The notes under the pieces: model-generated
Told to the model about the DNA's origin: nothing
Database searches by the model: none
The model's input: the letters and a program-made list of their open reading frames with translations, nothing else
Assembly (NCBI GenBank): GCA_935421135.1
Contig: OW285193.1
Coordinates: 14,866,099-14,930,098, forward strand
Length of the DNA stretch: 64,000 nt
Reading direction: 5' to 3'
Origin: Bugulina stolonifera
Lineage: Eukaryota > Bryozoa > Gymnolaemata > Cheilostomatida > Bugulidae
Shown here: positions 1 through 9,387 of the stretch, piece after piece
Numbering within the stretch: the first letter of the stretch is position 1
Layout of the letters: the number at the start of each line of letters is the position of its first letter
Program-made: the position numbers and the translations under genes

Positions 1-69
1 GAAAGCTTTAGAAGTGTACACACCAGTGTTGGTCCACTGGAGAATAAAGGTATAGAGAGAGAAGGATAT

Positions 70-3000
70 ATGGCAGAACCTTCATTTTCTGAGGTGGCAA
101 GGCGCCGACACTTCAGGCATTATGACAGACAGCTACCAGAGATAAGATCACAAGGTGGACGAATCAACATGGTCGAAACCAGGAGGGTAGATGACTCCGA
201 CAGACAGTCAGGAGGACACAAGCCCCAATATGTGGACAGGGAAACACACATGGACTACCCACCAGAGGGAGATAACCACCAACATCACAAATTCTACCCA
301 TACACAGAACAACGGGTACACAACTCTAGATATCAGTACCAGTCTGATGAAGAAGAACTGGCAGATCTGGCACCTGAACCCAGCATGCCTATCAGAGCTG
401 ATAGACATATACAACAACCACGCATCAGTGACTATGACCAGAAACAGGAATATACCTACAGAGAAGAACATAAACCAAGGTATATTGACAGTAGAAATCA
501 CTTTGTCCACCCACTAGAAGGGAAGGACAGACAACTTCAAAATACATATCTACACATGGAACAAAGGGCACACAACTCCAACAAGTTGTACCTATCTGAT
601 GAAGAGGAGATGCTGAATATAGCACATGAACGCAGAATGCCTACCAGAGGCAATAGACTCGTACAGAGACATCCAATGGATAGTAACCAATACATGAAGC
701 AAGAACACACCTACAGGGGCAAGGAGAATGTGGATCCAATTGCAGGATGGGAGGAGCCCACACAAGGATACATGGACCCCAATAGCAGACATACGGAGTG
801 GAGAAATGGATACAAGGGAGTACAGGACAGAGTATTACAACCTCTACTCATACTAGATGATGATGACGCATATGATAACAGGAGAGAAATGATTGGAAGG
901 CGCTCACCTACACATAGAGGCCAATACCAAGGCAGGAGCGCAGCCCCACCACTGGAAACATCAACAGTATCCACTGTAGCCAACCCAATAGTAAACATAT
1001 CTACAAGGCTACCTGAGCTGGAAAAATACACCAACTCCCCAAATGACAACATAACATTTATGGAATTCCTAGAAGAATTCAACCTGCAAGTTGTGGCCTT
1101 ATCTATCCACGAAGAAACTTGGCCTAAGATATTGCCTATATACTTAGCTGATGGAGCCCTAATCACATATAAAAATATCGTGGAGAGACAACCACACATC
1201 AAACACAACTTTGAGCAGCTCACAAGTACCCTAGCTAAGGAGTTTGGCGATACTAATGGAATAGCCTCATCAGTGGACCTGTATAGCAGACAGAAACAGA
1301 GCAATGAGACCATTGGCAAATATTACTCTAGCATATGCTCTATGGCAAATCGCATATACCCCAACCTAGACTCAAATGCAAGGGACCAAATTATTTTAGG
1401 AGGTTTCCTATCTGGATTGAGCCCAGCCTACAAGAGGCCATTGCTGAATAATCCAAGCATAAAAACATCAGAGGATGCATTCAAGGCAGCCCAGAGGATC
1501 GAACGTACAAATCATATGATCATAGCAGAAGGAGGAGCAAATAGGAGCGTCACAGAGAAGACCACGGAGAAGGTACATAAGGTCGAGTCCGACGACAGAA
1601 GAGATAGGGAAATGGAAAATCTAAGGAGAGGATTGAAGGACTTAGAAATGAGAGAGGCTGAGCGAGCCGAGAGAGAGAACCAGACTGCTAGGTGGACATG
1701 GCGCAATAACCACATGAAACCAGTACCGATTGGTGAAAACAGTCAATATTATGACCCACCTCAGCGGCGAAACACACAGGCTTGGAACAGAAATCAAAGA
1801 GGTGCTCAATCATGGCGTGACAACAACCGCCCGAACAATACCTACCTAAATAACAGGAGCAGACAACCCCAACCTTTCCAACGACAGAGGAATCCAGAGT
1901 ACAACAGGAACAACATGTATGTACCAAACCATAATAGAAGCGACGATAGGCCGCGTGAGTGGAGAAATAAGGGACGAAATGATGGTGGAGATAACTACCG
2001 GAGACAAGAATGGAGACAAACAGGAAACAACTTCCAGCGAGCTATGGAGAACAATCGGAGACATGAAGGACCCGAATACACTCCTTATGGAAGACCCATA
2101 TGCAGAGACTGTGGAAAACTAGGACACAGGAGATGCGACGAGAGATATAATCCACCAGCCAGAACTGGAGACAGAGCCAGAACAGTTAGGTTCGTGGATG
2201 AGCCAGCAGCAAACCAAGGAAATAACTCAGCTGAAAGAGATTCTCTGAATGCACTATACCAAGCCATTAAGGACAGAGAAAGTATATATACAGTAGGAGC
2301 CATATATAGCAATCTACCAGGAAGCAATACCAGTACAAAGAGTACAGACACAAAGGAGACTGCAAAGAATACTGAAACAGTAACTCATCCAGACATAGGA
2401 GCACACAACGATGAAAATGGCCACGGGGATAACTCCGAACCTATGCTAAAGGACATGAAACTAACAGGCGAAGATTGGGAGACAATACTGGGAGTAGAAC
2501 CATTATTCACGGACGACGCCTACCTCTTTGACGATGACATGGGAGAACTACTGGAATGGGATATTATGAATGATGATGATGACAGTCAATCGATCACCAA
2601 CACACAGACACTAGACAATTGGTGTACTGTAAACGTCGAGATGGATGAAGTCCAACTACTACGGTTCTTACAGGAGTTAGAAGAGACTATAGATGGAGGA
2701 TCGCAGGTCTACAACCTGAACGGAGGAGACCCCGATGACAGGATTTATACAAAGGGGACGACGAGCAATGAGAGTTGGACAGGGACGGATCAGGCAACAG
2801 ATGAAGTTAGGATGCCAGACACAGGTATCAGACATGTACAAGACGTTCACAAAGATGATGACACACCTCACAAGCTGAAAGAACGAAAGGGAACAGATGA
2901 AGTTAGGATGCCAGACACAGGCGTCAGACATGTTCAAGTAATTTACGAAGATAATGACCCACCTCACAAGACGACAAAACGGAAGGGAACAGGTGAGATT

Positions 3001-6000
3001 AGTATGCCACACACAGACGTCAGACACGCTCAAGTAGTCTACGAAGATGATGGCACACCTCAAAAGAAGACCCAACGATGCGAAACCAAAGAAGGGAAGA
3101 TGTCAGACGCAGACGTCAGATATGTTCAAGTGGTCTACGAAGATGATGACACACCAAGGGTGAATGTCATCAACCGAATGAGCAAACGCCAGAGAAAGAA
3201 GTTGGAGGCAGAAATAGAAGCCGCACCAATACTACCCTGCACACAAGCGAAAATGTTCACAGGTAAACGGTGGTATCACTATGATGGAGAGAAGACTACA
3301 CGACTTAAAAGAGGTAAGCCAGACAGGAGAACACTAAGGTGCGGTGAGGAAAGGCAGTGTACACACAAAGACTGCTACGACATGAAGGAGGAACAAGAGA
3401 AACTATGCGAACAGTTACACAAGATTGAGAGGAATAGGGATAGAAGAAACAAGAATACAGGCGAGAACCGGGTAATCGTGCATCAAGTAAGGACCAAGGA
3501 GAAGAATACGGTGCAAGCAGAGGCAGTAAGGAGACCTAGACGTTGGTGGAACATAAGTACAGGTATGACAGTCATAATAGGAGTACTAACCTTGCTTACA
3601 CTAGTTAAGAGGGGAGCCGCAATTCCAGAACATCCAATGTTATGCCACACTTCATCGGACGAGAGATCGCACCCTCACTTGATGTTAGAGCTGCCAAAGG
3701 AGATCAGATGTCCCAAGCCTACGACTGATGCACACGACGTCACGCCACTGGACCTGAAAATATATAAAACAGCATCTATAACATTACAAAGTAGGGCATT
3801 CCTATGCACCCACAGGCAAACGATTTCTACCACATTATTGTATTTCTTCAATGATGAACGAACTCACAAGGAGACAGTCAACTACAATCCCGTTACGGTA
3901 GAGGAATGCAAGGAGATGTCAGTACAGCGGACATTCCAAGGACAGCCATTAGTGGATAGTAATGGGTTCATATCTACGCACGTGTCAACTCAACCCAAAT
4001 ACAAATGGTGCTGCTTTGACTATGAACGGACCATAGATAATTACGACCTAGTGCCTGGATACATTTACTTTCATAGAAACACCGGGCTGATGCAATCCAG
4101 TCTGGGCAACGTAAAAGGTTGTAAATTTGAAGAAAACTACTGTAGCATAGAAGGAAATGGTGTAATCATATGGGAAGGTGAACTGAAGGAGGAATGCATA
4201 TTTCAGGAGGCAGCAGAAACAGTGAGTGGACAGAATCATGATCGATTTTGGCTATCAGATGACCACAGCATGGCATTCAGCTTCATGAACAGCGACTGGA
4301 TTAAGGTACAAGTATGTCCAGAATCTAACCCCTCTTTGACGCTGATCAGAACAGACCAAGGGATATGGGTAGACAATGCTACTGAAGTCTACGGGCGAAA
4401 TTTCACCAGTGATCTGAAGCCAATCACCTGGGGGTCTGATGTGGATAACATCAGCCAATTCATAGCAGGCCATGTAAACAGCATTGCTACATCACTCTCA
4501 ATAGCTATAAAGAACCAAACCAAGAACGTATTCTGGAATGGAATACAAGCACTCTGCCAGCATGAGAAACTATCCTTGCTACTCATATCAAAACTAATGC
4601 TGATTGACCCAACTGCAACGATAAGACAACTACTGGATGATGATTATGTGGTGGCCAGGACCGTATCGACAGACCACATAGCAGTGCATTCATGCTACAA
4701 ACTACTACGGGGACAATACACAATTGGAGGAGTCACAGAATATGAATGTGGAGACTACATACCAGTACAACTGAGGAGCCTGAACACCAATCAAACCTTA
4801 TACATGGACCCAACTACAGCTACGCTACACAAGACCATGCCAATCAAGAATTGCAAGGGAAATGAAGTGACCTACTTCAACCTGAACCAGACTCTATATG
4901 GATACTCATGGAACAACCAAGAGGTCAGTAAGGTAGAAAATATAAATTACGACCTTCTTCAACAGTTATTATACACCAATTACACCTACAAGGATCCTAA
5001 GCTCACCATATACAAGGAACGAGTAGGACTATTCCCAATATCAGACCTGAACACAGGTAATACCCTACTAAACGACTTCGTGGAAACTATTCAACGAGAA
5101 CGCAAGCAAATGAGAAGGTTAGGAATATGGCCATCCACCGGAACGGTGACATCAACTGGCACACCTTTCAAAGTAGGAGGAATGAATCTGTATGAATGGA
5201 TCTCAGGGGGATTCCAAAGATTCATGACGATTTGGAACATTATATGCAATGTACTGGTGACAGTAATGGTGATCAGAGCAATAGCGCACGTAGCAACTAT
5301 ATGGAGAGCAAGAAGGGGCAAATATCAGGTTGTACAGAAGGAAGAGGATAGCTCAAGAGAGGAGGAGGAGTCCGTGAGCTACATTGGCTCAAGGGCAATA
5401 CCTATAAGTGAGCTAACAGCTGAAACTAACGTGTATCGATATCCATTGATTTGGGGCAAAGTGAACAGCGAACAGACACTAATATTCATTGACACAGGAA
5501 GCACTTTACACATTGCAAGCCGTAGGCTGGCTGAAAGCTTACAACTACAACTGGAACCTACAGATCAAGAAGCCGTCGGGTATGGTGGAGAAGCTATCAA
5601 GTTCCTGGGATGTGCAGAAGTAGAGCTGGAACTAGGGGGAACGACGCATAAGATAACTATACAGGTATCAGATAAAGAGGACAGAAGACTACTAATTGGT
5701 TTCCCATTGTTCTGGAACTTGAAATCTGTGAGATTTGATGTAAGAGAAGGATTAGTACTCATAGACGACCAGCCCACGGACTTGCTCGCCTCTATGAACA
5801 AGGGCCGACGCACAACGGACGATTCTGAGGAGGACCACACAGAAACAGTGTCTGACCATAGAGAAGAGATCGCGGTGGAACAGGATCGAGAGGAAATCAA
5901 CGAAGATAGGACACCGGGTTGGAACACAGAGGAAGATATATTGACAGAAGGGGGCGGCACACCCATAAATATACTAGAAGAGATCAGTGTAGATTGGGAC

Positions 6001-9000
6001 AGTTTCAGTCCAGAACAACAAGCCCAGATCAAGCAGTTGATAGTGGAATACGAAGACATATTTCTGATGGGGAAGCTAGACAAGCTACGGAAGACAAGCT
6101 TTTATTCACCAGTAATAAACACAGGTAACCACGCACCAATCTTTCGCAGGCCATACCCCATTAACCCAGCATTACAGGACGCGGCAAACAAATTAATCAA
6201 TGACTTACTAGAGGCACAGATGATCGAGCTGTCTAACTCAGCATGGCAGGCACCGGCGCTATTCATCCCCAAACGTGATCAGAAGTCCGTAAGACTCACC
6301 ATCGATTACAGGGGACTTAACAATATCTGCAACCAAGTGCCTTCACAACTGCCAAACTTATCAGAAATCACACACCATATGCACGGAAATGAGCTATGGT
6401 CAAGCATGGACGCAGCCAATGGGTTCTATGCATTGGAACTCAAAGACGAAAACTCAAGGGATAAAACTGCATTCGCAGTGTTCGGCAACCACTCGCAGTA
6501 CAGATGGAAGAGATTACCCATGGGACTTAGACTGGCACCCAGCGCATACACAGCGGTGGCCAACATAATCAAAGCAGGCTTACCATCCAGTACATACACA
6601 GTGTTCGTCGACGACTGGCTGGTCTCAACCAAGAATGAATTCGATTGCCATCTCAACTCACTAAGGACACTCTTTAACAGATTCAGGTTAGCAGGACTCA
6701 TGCTCAAACCTTCAAAATGCCACTTCTTCCAGAAACAAGTGGATTATTTGGGCTACAAGCTATCAGCCATCGGAATGACTCCAGATGACAGGAACATAGA
6801 GAAGGTTAGGACAGCTATAGTGCCCAAAACTAAGCGACAACTAAGAGGCTTTCTGGGACTGACAGGGTTCGTGAGAAAGTGTGTAAGAGACTACTCTACA
6901 AGGTCAGCCATTCTAACAGAACTACTGAAGGAAGGTGAAAAGTTCAATTGGACGAAGGAGCACCACGATAGCTTTGAAGATCTGAAGTTAGCTATCACAT
7001 CGAGTCCCTGTTTGGCGTTTCCTGATATGACACAACCATTCATCATACATAGCGATTGTAGCCTAAATGCCATCGGTGGAATGTTATCACAGCAAAGGGG
7101 TAAGACTCTACACCCTATCGGATACTTCTCCAGGAAATTGAGCAGAACTGAGAGGGCCTGGCCCATTCACGAGCTGGAAGCTCTGGCAATCATCACATGT
7201 TTGGAGAACTGGATGTCGCTAACAAGGCACACCGTGGTACAATGCTTCACAGACTCCATGCCAGCCAGAGCCATACTTCTACACTCCAAACAGCCGACTA
7301 TGAGAAGAGCTAAGCTAACTAGTAGACTCGGACAATTCGACTGTGTCAGCATTACCTACATTAAGGCAGAGAAAAACAAGGCAGCTGATTATCTATCCAG
7401 AATGGACATGGATGAGGACGAAAGCGACACGGATGATCCATCAGACCTAGTGGATACTACAAGGATTCGAGATAAGGGTATCAAGGTGGACAAGAAGTTG
7501 ATGAGAATACCAGTAAAAGAGGCAATAAGGACAACAGCGGAAGCCTATAGCGGGTTGATACATGCCATTGAGTCAGCGGATGATGAGGAGAGAGAGGAAC
7601 AGGAACACATGGTAACAGATCGAACTGACACAGAAGAGGTGCAGCTCCAGCAATACAAGAAAGGAGAAGATCGAGGAGATGAAGTGGAGTATAGCATGGA
7701 TAGACTTAGAGAAATATTGAGGGATCATGACATCATAGATAGATTCAGACAAGGCCTTAAGAGCGATGACTTCTACGGAGTGATTCTAAGATACCTGGAG
7801 ACAGGGATGTTCGACATAGATCTAACAAGACAACTCCGCAGACTGTATACCACTGCAGCAGTCAAGTATTGCGTCAATGAAGGCTTATTATGGTATAAGT
7901 CACCAGAGGATAAGAGACTACGGATGGTAGTACCTGTTGGCGCCAGGAGAGCAGTGATCCAGTCATTCCACGACAGCGCAATCGGTGGACACAGGGGCAT
8001 GTTACAAACATTAGCAGCGGTAAGCCGGCACTTCTTCTGGAAGTCTATGGATAAGGACGTCAGAGCGTTCCTGAAGAACTGTCAGCTGTGCGGGATGACA
8101 CACCGAGCTCACCAACACAATCGACCGGAGATGAAGCATATTCCAATAAGCAGTCCATTCAACACATGGTCGATAGACATGCTGCAGGAGCTGAAGGAAA
8201 CCCAGCAGGGGAATAAGCACATACTGGTATGTGTAGAGAATGTGACCAGATTGATGGTGGCAGAACCAGTCAAGGACTTGAAGGCACAGACTATAGCACA
8301 AGTTTTGGTTGATAGAGTGTTCACAGTGTATGGTTTCCCCACCAACATCAGGAGCGATAATGGACCAGCATTCAGAAGTAGGCTTATGAAGGAACTATCC
8401 AAACTATTGGGCATAGAACACAAATTCACACTGGCATACTCAAGTATGAGCAATGGAATGGCCGAGAGAGGAATACAGAAACTACAAAGGAGCCTACAGT
8501 GCTACGTAGGGGAAGATCAACGAGACTGGGACAAATTCGTACAGACTTGTGTACTGGCTAACAACCTAGCCATATGCCAGAGCACTAAAGAAAGCCCATT
8601 CTTCTTAACATTCTTGAGGGACTGTAGGAACCCATTGCTCAATCAATTCGGACCGGCTTCGCCCATTGAGGTGAATTCCAATGGAACGATGGAGGTCGCC
8701 GAATACAAGGAGCAAGGTATGATGCAGATGAAGGAGGTCATGGAGGCCATATACACAGCGCACGAGGAGACAAGGGCAAAATACAAGAAGTATTTCGACC
8801 GCTCTAAGACAGATACCACGTTTCACATAGGAGATAGGTGCTATCTCTTCAGACCCAAGCTGGGAAAAGGGAAAAGTAGGGCACTAACTAGCCAATACCT
8901 CGGACCATTCCGAATTGTGAACCTCTCAGCAACAGCAGCAAACATAGTGCCATGTTCTTCCCCTTACTCAGTGGGTAAATGGGTGAACTTGAGGAGGCTT

Positions 9001-9387
9001 AAACTAGCTACCAACGACTACACTCCCACGTATGAGTTATCAAAGGCACTGATCAAGGAATTCGAGGAGGTAAGAGACGGATCGGAAGGTGAGCAGAGTG
9101 AACAGAGTGATGACGGGGAGGAGTATGAAGTAGAAGAGGAGCCCCAGGAGACGGACCAAATGCACCAGCTAGACGAACAGGGAGATGACGACGCCTATGA
9201 GAACCAAGGGTCAGAGTTAGAGCAGGAGGAAGATGAAAGAGATGTAGACATGGCTAGGGACATAGTAACAGATGAGGTTATGGACGGGATTGGAGAAGAT
9301 GAGAACAGAAATACTAGCAGATACAATCTGAGAAGGAAACCCACCAGTACAAGACATACAAGGTGGAAGGATTACTACAGCGAATAA
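70..9387 (+). CDS. Gag-Env-Pol fusion polyprotein of a Ty3/gypsy-like retroelement (3105 aa)
   Basis: Single frame ending in TAA at 9385-9387. Domains in order: duplicated Gln/Asp-rich N-terminal module (about aa 50-217); Gag capsid-like helical domain (about 305-485); basic Asn/Arg-rich stretch and CCHC-type zinc knuckle (C678, C681, H686, C689); acidic spacer with four 32-aa repeats (about 910-1037); hydrophobic signal/TM (about 1166-1179); Cys-rich glycosylated ectodomain (about 1185-1718); second TM (about 1719-1735); retropepsin (DTG at 1808-1810, second loop IG near 1877); RT (D2114, FVDD at 2179-2182); RNase H (D2329); integrase with HHCC finger (H2634, H2641, C2671, C2674) and D2703, D2763, E2799, the last two 35 residues apart as in DDX35E enzymes. 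No frameshift separates gag from pol. The frame is open back to base 1, so the true start may lie left of the window; ATG at 70 is simply the first Met. Confidence 0.95.
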   Translation: MAEPSFSEVARRRHFRHYDRQLPEIRSQGGRINMVETRRVDDSDRQSGGHKPQYVDRETHMDYPPEGDNHQHHKFYPYTEQRVHNSRYQYQSDEEELADLAPEPSMPIRADRHIQQPRISDYDQKQEYTYREEHKPRYIDSRNHFVHPLEGKDRQLQNTYLHMEQRAHNSNKLYLSDEEEMLNIAHERRMPTRGNRLVQRHPMDSNQYMKQEHTYRGKENVDPIAGWEEPTQGYMDPNSRHTEWRNGYKGVQDRVLQPLLILDDDDAYDNRREMIGRRSPTHRGQYQGRSAAPPLETSTVSTVANPIVNISTRLPELEKYTNSPNDNITFMEFLEEFNLQVVALSIHEETWPKILPIYLADGALITYKNIVERQPHIKHNFEQLTSTLAKEFGDTNGIASSVDLYSRQKQSNETIGKYYSSICSMANRIYPNLDSNARDQIILGGFLSGLSPAYKRPLLNNPSIKTSEDAFKAAQRIERTNHMIIAEGGANRSVTEKTTEKVHKVESDDRRDREMENLRRGLKDLEMREAERAERENQTARWTWRNNHMKPVPIGENSQYYDPPQRRNTQAWNRNQRGAQSWRDNNRPNNTYLNNRSRQPQPFQRQRNPEYNRNNMYVPNHNRSDDRPREWRNKGRNDGGDNYRRQEWRQTGNNFQRAMENNRRHEGPEYTPYGRPICRDCGKLGHRRCDERYNPPARTGDRARTVRFVDEPAANQGNNSAERDSLNALYQAIKDRESIYTVGAIYSNLPGSNTSTKSTDTKETAKNTETVTHPDIGAHNDENGHGDNSEPMLKDMKLTGEDWETILGVEPLFTDDAYLFDDDMGELLEWDIMNDDDDSQSITNTQTLDNWCTVNVEMDEVQLLRFLQELEETIDGGSQVYNLNGGDPDDRIYTKGTTSNESWTGTDQATDEVRMPDTGIRHVQDVHKDDDTPHKLKERKGTDEVRMPDTGVRHVQVIYEDNDPPHKTTKRKGTGEISMPHTDVRHAQVVYEDDGTPQKKTQRCETKEGKMSDADVRYVQVVYEDDDTPRVNVINRMSKRQRKKLEAEIEAAPILPCTQAKMFTGKRWYHYDGEKTTRLKRGKPDRRTLRCGEERQCTHKDCYDMKEEQEKLCEQLHKIERNRDRRNKNTGENRVIVHQVRTKEKNTVQAEAVRRPRRWWNISTGMTVIIGVLTLLTLVKRGAAIPEHPMLCHTSSDERSHPHLMLELPKEIRCPKPTTDAHDVTPLDLKIYKTASITLQSRAFLCTHRQTISTTLLYFFNDERTHKETVNYNPVTVEECKEMSVQRTFQGQPLVDSNGFISTHVSTQPKYKWCCFDYERTIDNYDLVPGYIYFHRNTGLMQSSLGNVKGCKFEENYCSIEGNGVIIWEGELKEECIFQEAAETVSGQNHDRFWLSDDHSMAFSFMNSDWIKVQVCPESNPSLTLIRTDQGIWVDNATEVYGRNFTSDLKPITWGSDVDNISQFIAGHVNSIATSLSIAIKNQTKNVFWNGIQALCQHEKLSLLLISKLMLIDPTATIRQLLDDDYVVARTVSTDHIAVHSCYKLLRGQYTIGGVTEYECGDYIPVQLRSLNTNQTLYMDPTTATLHKTMPIKNCKGNEVTYFNLNQTLYGYSWNNQEVSKVENINYDLLQQLLYTNYTYKDPKLTIYKERVGLFPISDLNTGNTLLNDFVETIQRERKQMRRLGIWPSTGTVTSTGTPFKVGGMNLYEWISGGFQRFMTIWNIICNVLVTVMVIRAIAHVATIWRARRGKYQVVQKEEDSSREEEESVSYIGSRAIPISELTAETNVYRYPLIWGKVNSEQTLIFIDTGSTLHIASRRLAESLQLQLEPTDQEAVGYGGEAIKFLGCAEVELELGGTTHKITIQVSDKEDRRLLIGFPLFWNLKSVRFDVREGLVLIDDQPTDLLASMNKGRRTTDDSEEDHTETVSDHREEIAVEQDREEINEDRTPGWNTEEDILTEGGGTPINILEEISVDWDSFSPEQQAQIKQLIVEYEDIFLMGKLDKLRKTSFYSPVINTGNHAPIFRRPYPINPALQDAANKLINDLLEAQMIELSNSAWQAPALFIPKRDQKSVRLTIDYRGLNNICNQVPSQLPNLSEITHHMHGNELWSSMDAANGFYALELKDENSRDKTAFAVFGNHSQYRWKRLPMGLRLAPSAYTAVANIIKAGLPSSTYTVFVDDWLVSTKNEFDCHLNSLRTLFNRFRLAGLMLKPSKCHFFQKQVDYLGYKLSAIGMTPDDRNIEKVRTAIVPKTKRQLRGFLGLTGFVRKCVRDYSTRSAILTELLKEGEKFNWTKEHHDSFEDLKLAITSSPCLAFPDMTQPFIIHSDCSLNAIGGMLSQQRGKTLHPIGYFSRKLSRTERAWPIHELEALAIITCLENWMSLTRHTVVQCFTDSMPARAILLHSKQPTMRRAKLTSRLGQFDCVSITYIKAEKNKAADYLSRMDMDEDESDTDDPSDLVDTTRIRDKGIKVDKKLMRIPVKEAIRTTAEAYSGLIHAIESADDEEREEQEHMVTDRTDTEEVQLQQYKKGEDRGDEVEYSMDRLREILRDHDIIDRFRQGLKSDDFYGVILRYLETGMFDIDLTRQLRRLYTTAAVKYCVNEGLLWYKSPEDKRLRMVVPVGARRAVIQSFHDSAIGGHRGMLQTLAAVSRHFFWKSMDKDVRAFLKNCQLCGMTHRAHQHNRPEMKHIPISSPFNTWSIDMLQELKETQQGNKHILVCVENVTRLMVAEPVKDLKAQTIAQVLVDRVFTVYGFPTNIRSDNGPAFRSRLMKELSKLLGIEHKFTLAYSSMSNGMAERGIQKLQRSLQCYVGEDQRDWDKFVQTCVLANNLAICQSTKESPFFLTFLRDCRNPLLNQFGPASPIEVNSNGTMEVAEYKEQGMMQMKEVMEAIYTAHEETRAKYKKYFDRSKTDTTFHIGDRCYLFRPKLGKGKSRALTSQYLGPFRIVNLSATAANIVPCSSPYSVGKWVNLRRLKLATNDYTPTYELSKALIKEFEEVRDGSEGEQSEQSDDGEEYEVEEEPQETDQMHQLDEQGDDDAYENQGSELEQEEDERDVDMARDIVTDEVMDGIGEDENRNTSRYNLRRKPTSTRHTRWKDYYSE
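217..720 (+). repeat. Two tandem 252-nt coding repeats in the Gag N-terminus
   Basis: Codons about 50-133 and 134-217 encode two diverged copies of one 84-residue module in exact register. Both start HKPxY(V/I)D, share an EQRxHNS stretch followed by an acidic SDEEE motif and a MPxRxxR segment, and end in (E)YTYRxE/EHTYRG. The offset is exactly 252 nt. The module sits before the capsid-like domain, where matrix-like sequences would be expected. Its function is unknown. Confidence 0.85.
982..2136 (+). other. Gag region: capsid-like domain and zinc knuckle
   Basis: Residues about 305-485 look like a retrotransposon Gag/capsid domain: a helical segment with the pattern typical of the family (FxxxF, W, LxxxFG, L..R.Q...ETI..Y, ..I...F..GL) and an ERxNHM exit. 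A very basic Asn/Arg/Gln-rich linker follows, consistent with a nucleocapsid, ending in the finger CRDCGKLGHRRC. The finger reads C-x2-C-x4-H-x2-C, two residues shorter in the last interval than the usual retroviral C-x2-C-x4-H-x4-C knuckle. Confidence 0.75.
2797..3165 (+). repeat. Four tandem 96-nt coding repeats in the Gag-Env spacer
   Basis: Units start at about 2797, 2893, 2989 and 3085 (codons 910, 942, 974, 1006), a regular 32-residue period. Each has a Met-Pro/Ser-Asp core, an RHVQ/RYVQ motif, an acidic Tyr-Glu-Asp run and a Pro followed by a basic tail. The first two units share long identical nucleotide stretches, indicating recent duplication; the fourth is most diverged. The block lies between the zinc knuckle and the first membrane segment and probably acts as a flexible acidic/basic linker. 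Confidence 0.85.
3565..5310 (+). other. Envelope-like glycoprotein segment inserted between Gag and protease
   Basis: About 14 hydrophobic residues (about 1166-1179) behind an RRPRRWW basic flank, followed by KRGAA-IP, look like an internal signal sequence with a plausible signal-peptidase site after A1184. The about 535-residue ectodomain has 14 cysteines, including a CC pair, and at least seven N-glycosylation sequons (NAT, NFT, NIS, three NQT, NYT). A second hydrophobic segment (about 1719-1735) is followed by RARRGKY, consistent with a membrane anchor and basic cytoplasmic tail. This is the architecture of a type I viral surface glycoprotein. The spacing of Cys/Trp around residues 1350-1400 loosely recalls glycoproteins captured from negative-strand RNA viruses, but I cannot assign a family or a fusion peptide by eye. 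Confidence 0.7.
5440..9000 (+). other. Pol region: protease, RT, RNase H, integrase (Ty3/gypsy order)
   Basis: The protease active site is DTGST at about 1808. RT carries the DYRGLN motif, LPMGLRLAP (the gypsy LPFGLxxAP motif) and FVDD, whose last two Asp are catalytic, followed by the YLGY segment. RNase H has its first Asp in HSDCS, Glu in the HELEAL helix and Asp in FTDS. Integrase follows RNase H, the Ty3/gypsy order rather than Ty1/copia. It has an HHCC finger, a DDE triad and a C-terminal GPF-containing SH3-like segment (YLGPFRIV). No chromodomain is visible. The frame ends in an acidic stretch and a short basic NLRRKP tail. All key catalytic residues are present. Confidence 0.93.

Noticed and set aside
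711..1319. 202-codon frame on the - strand inside gag
   Set aside because: Opposite the secure polyprotein frame and without any recognisable feature; a shadow of gag codon bias.
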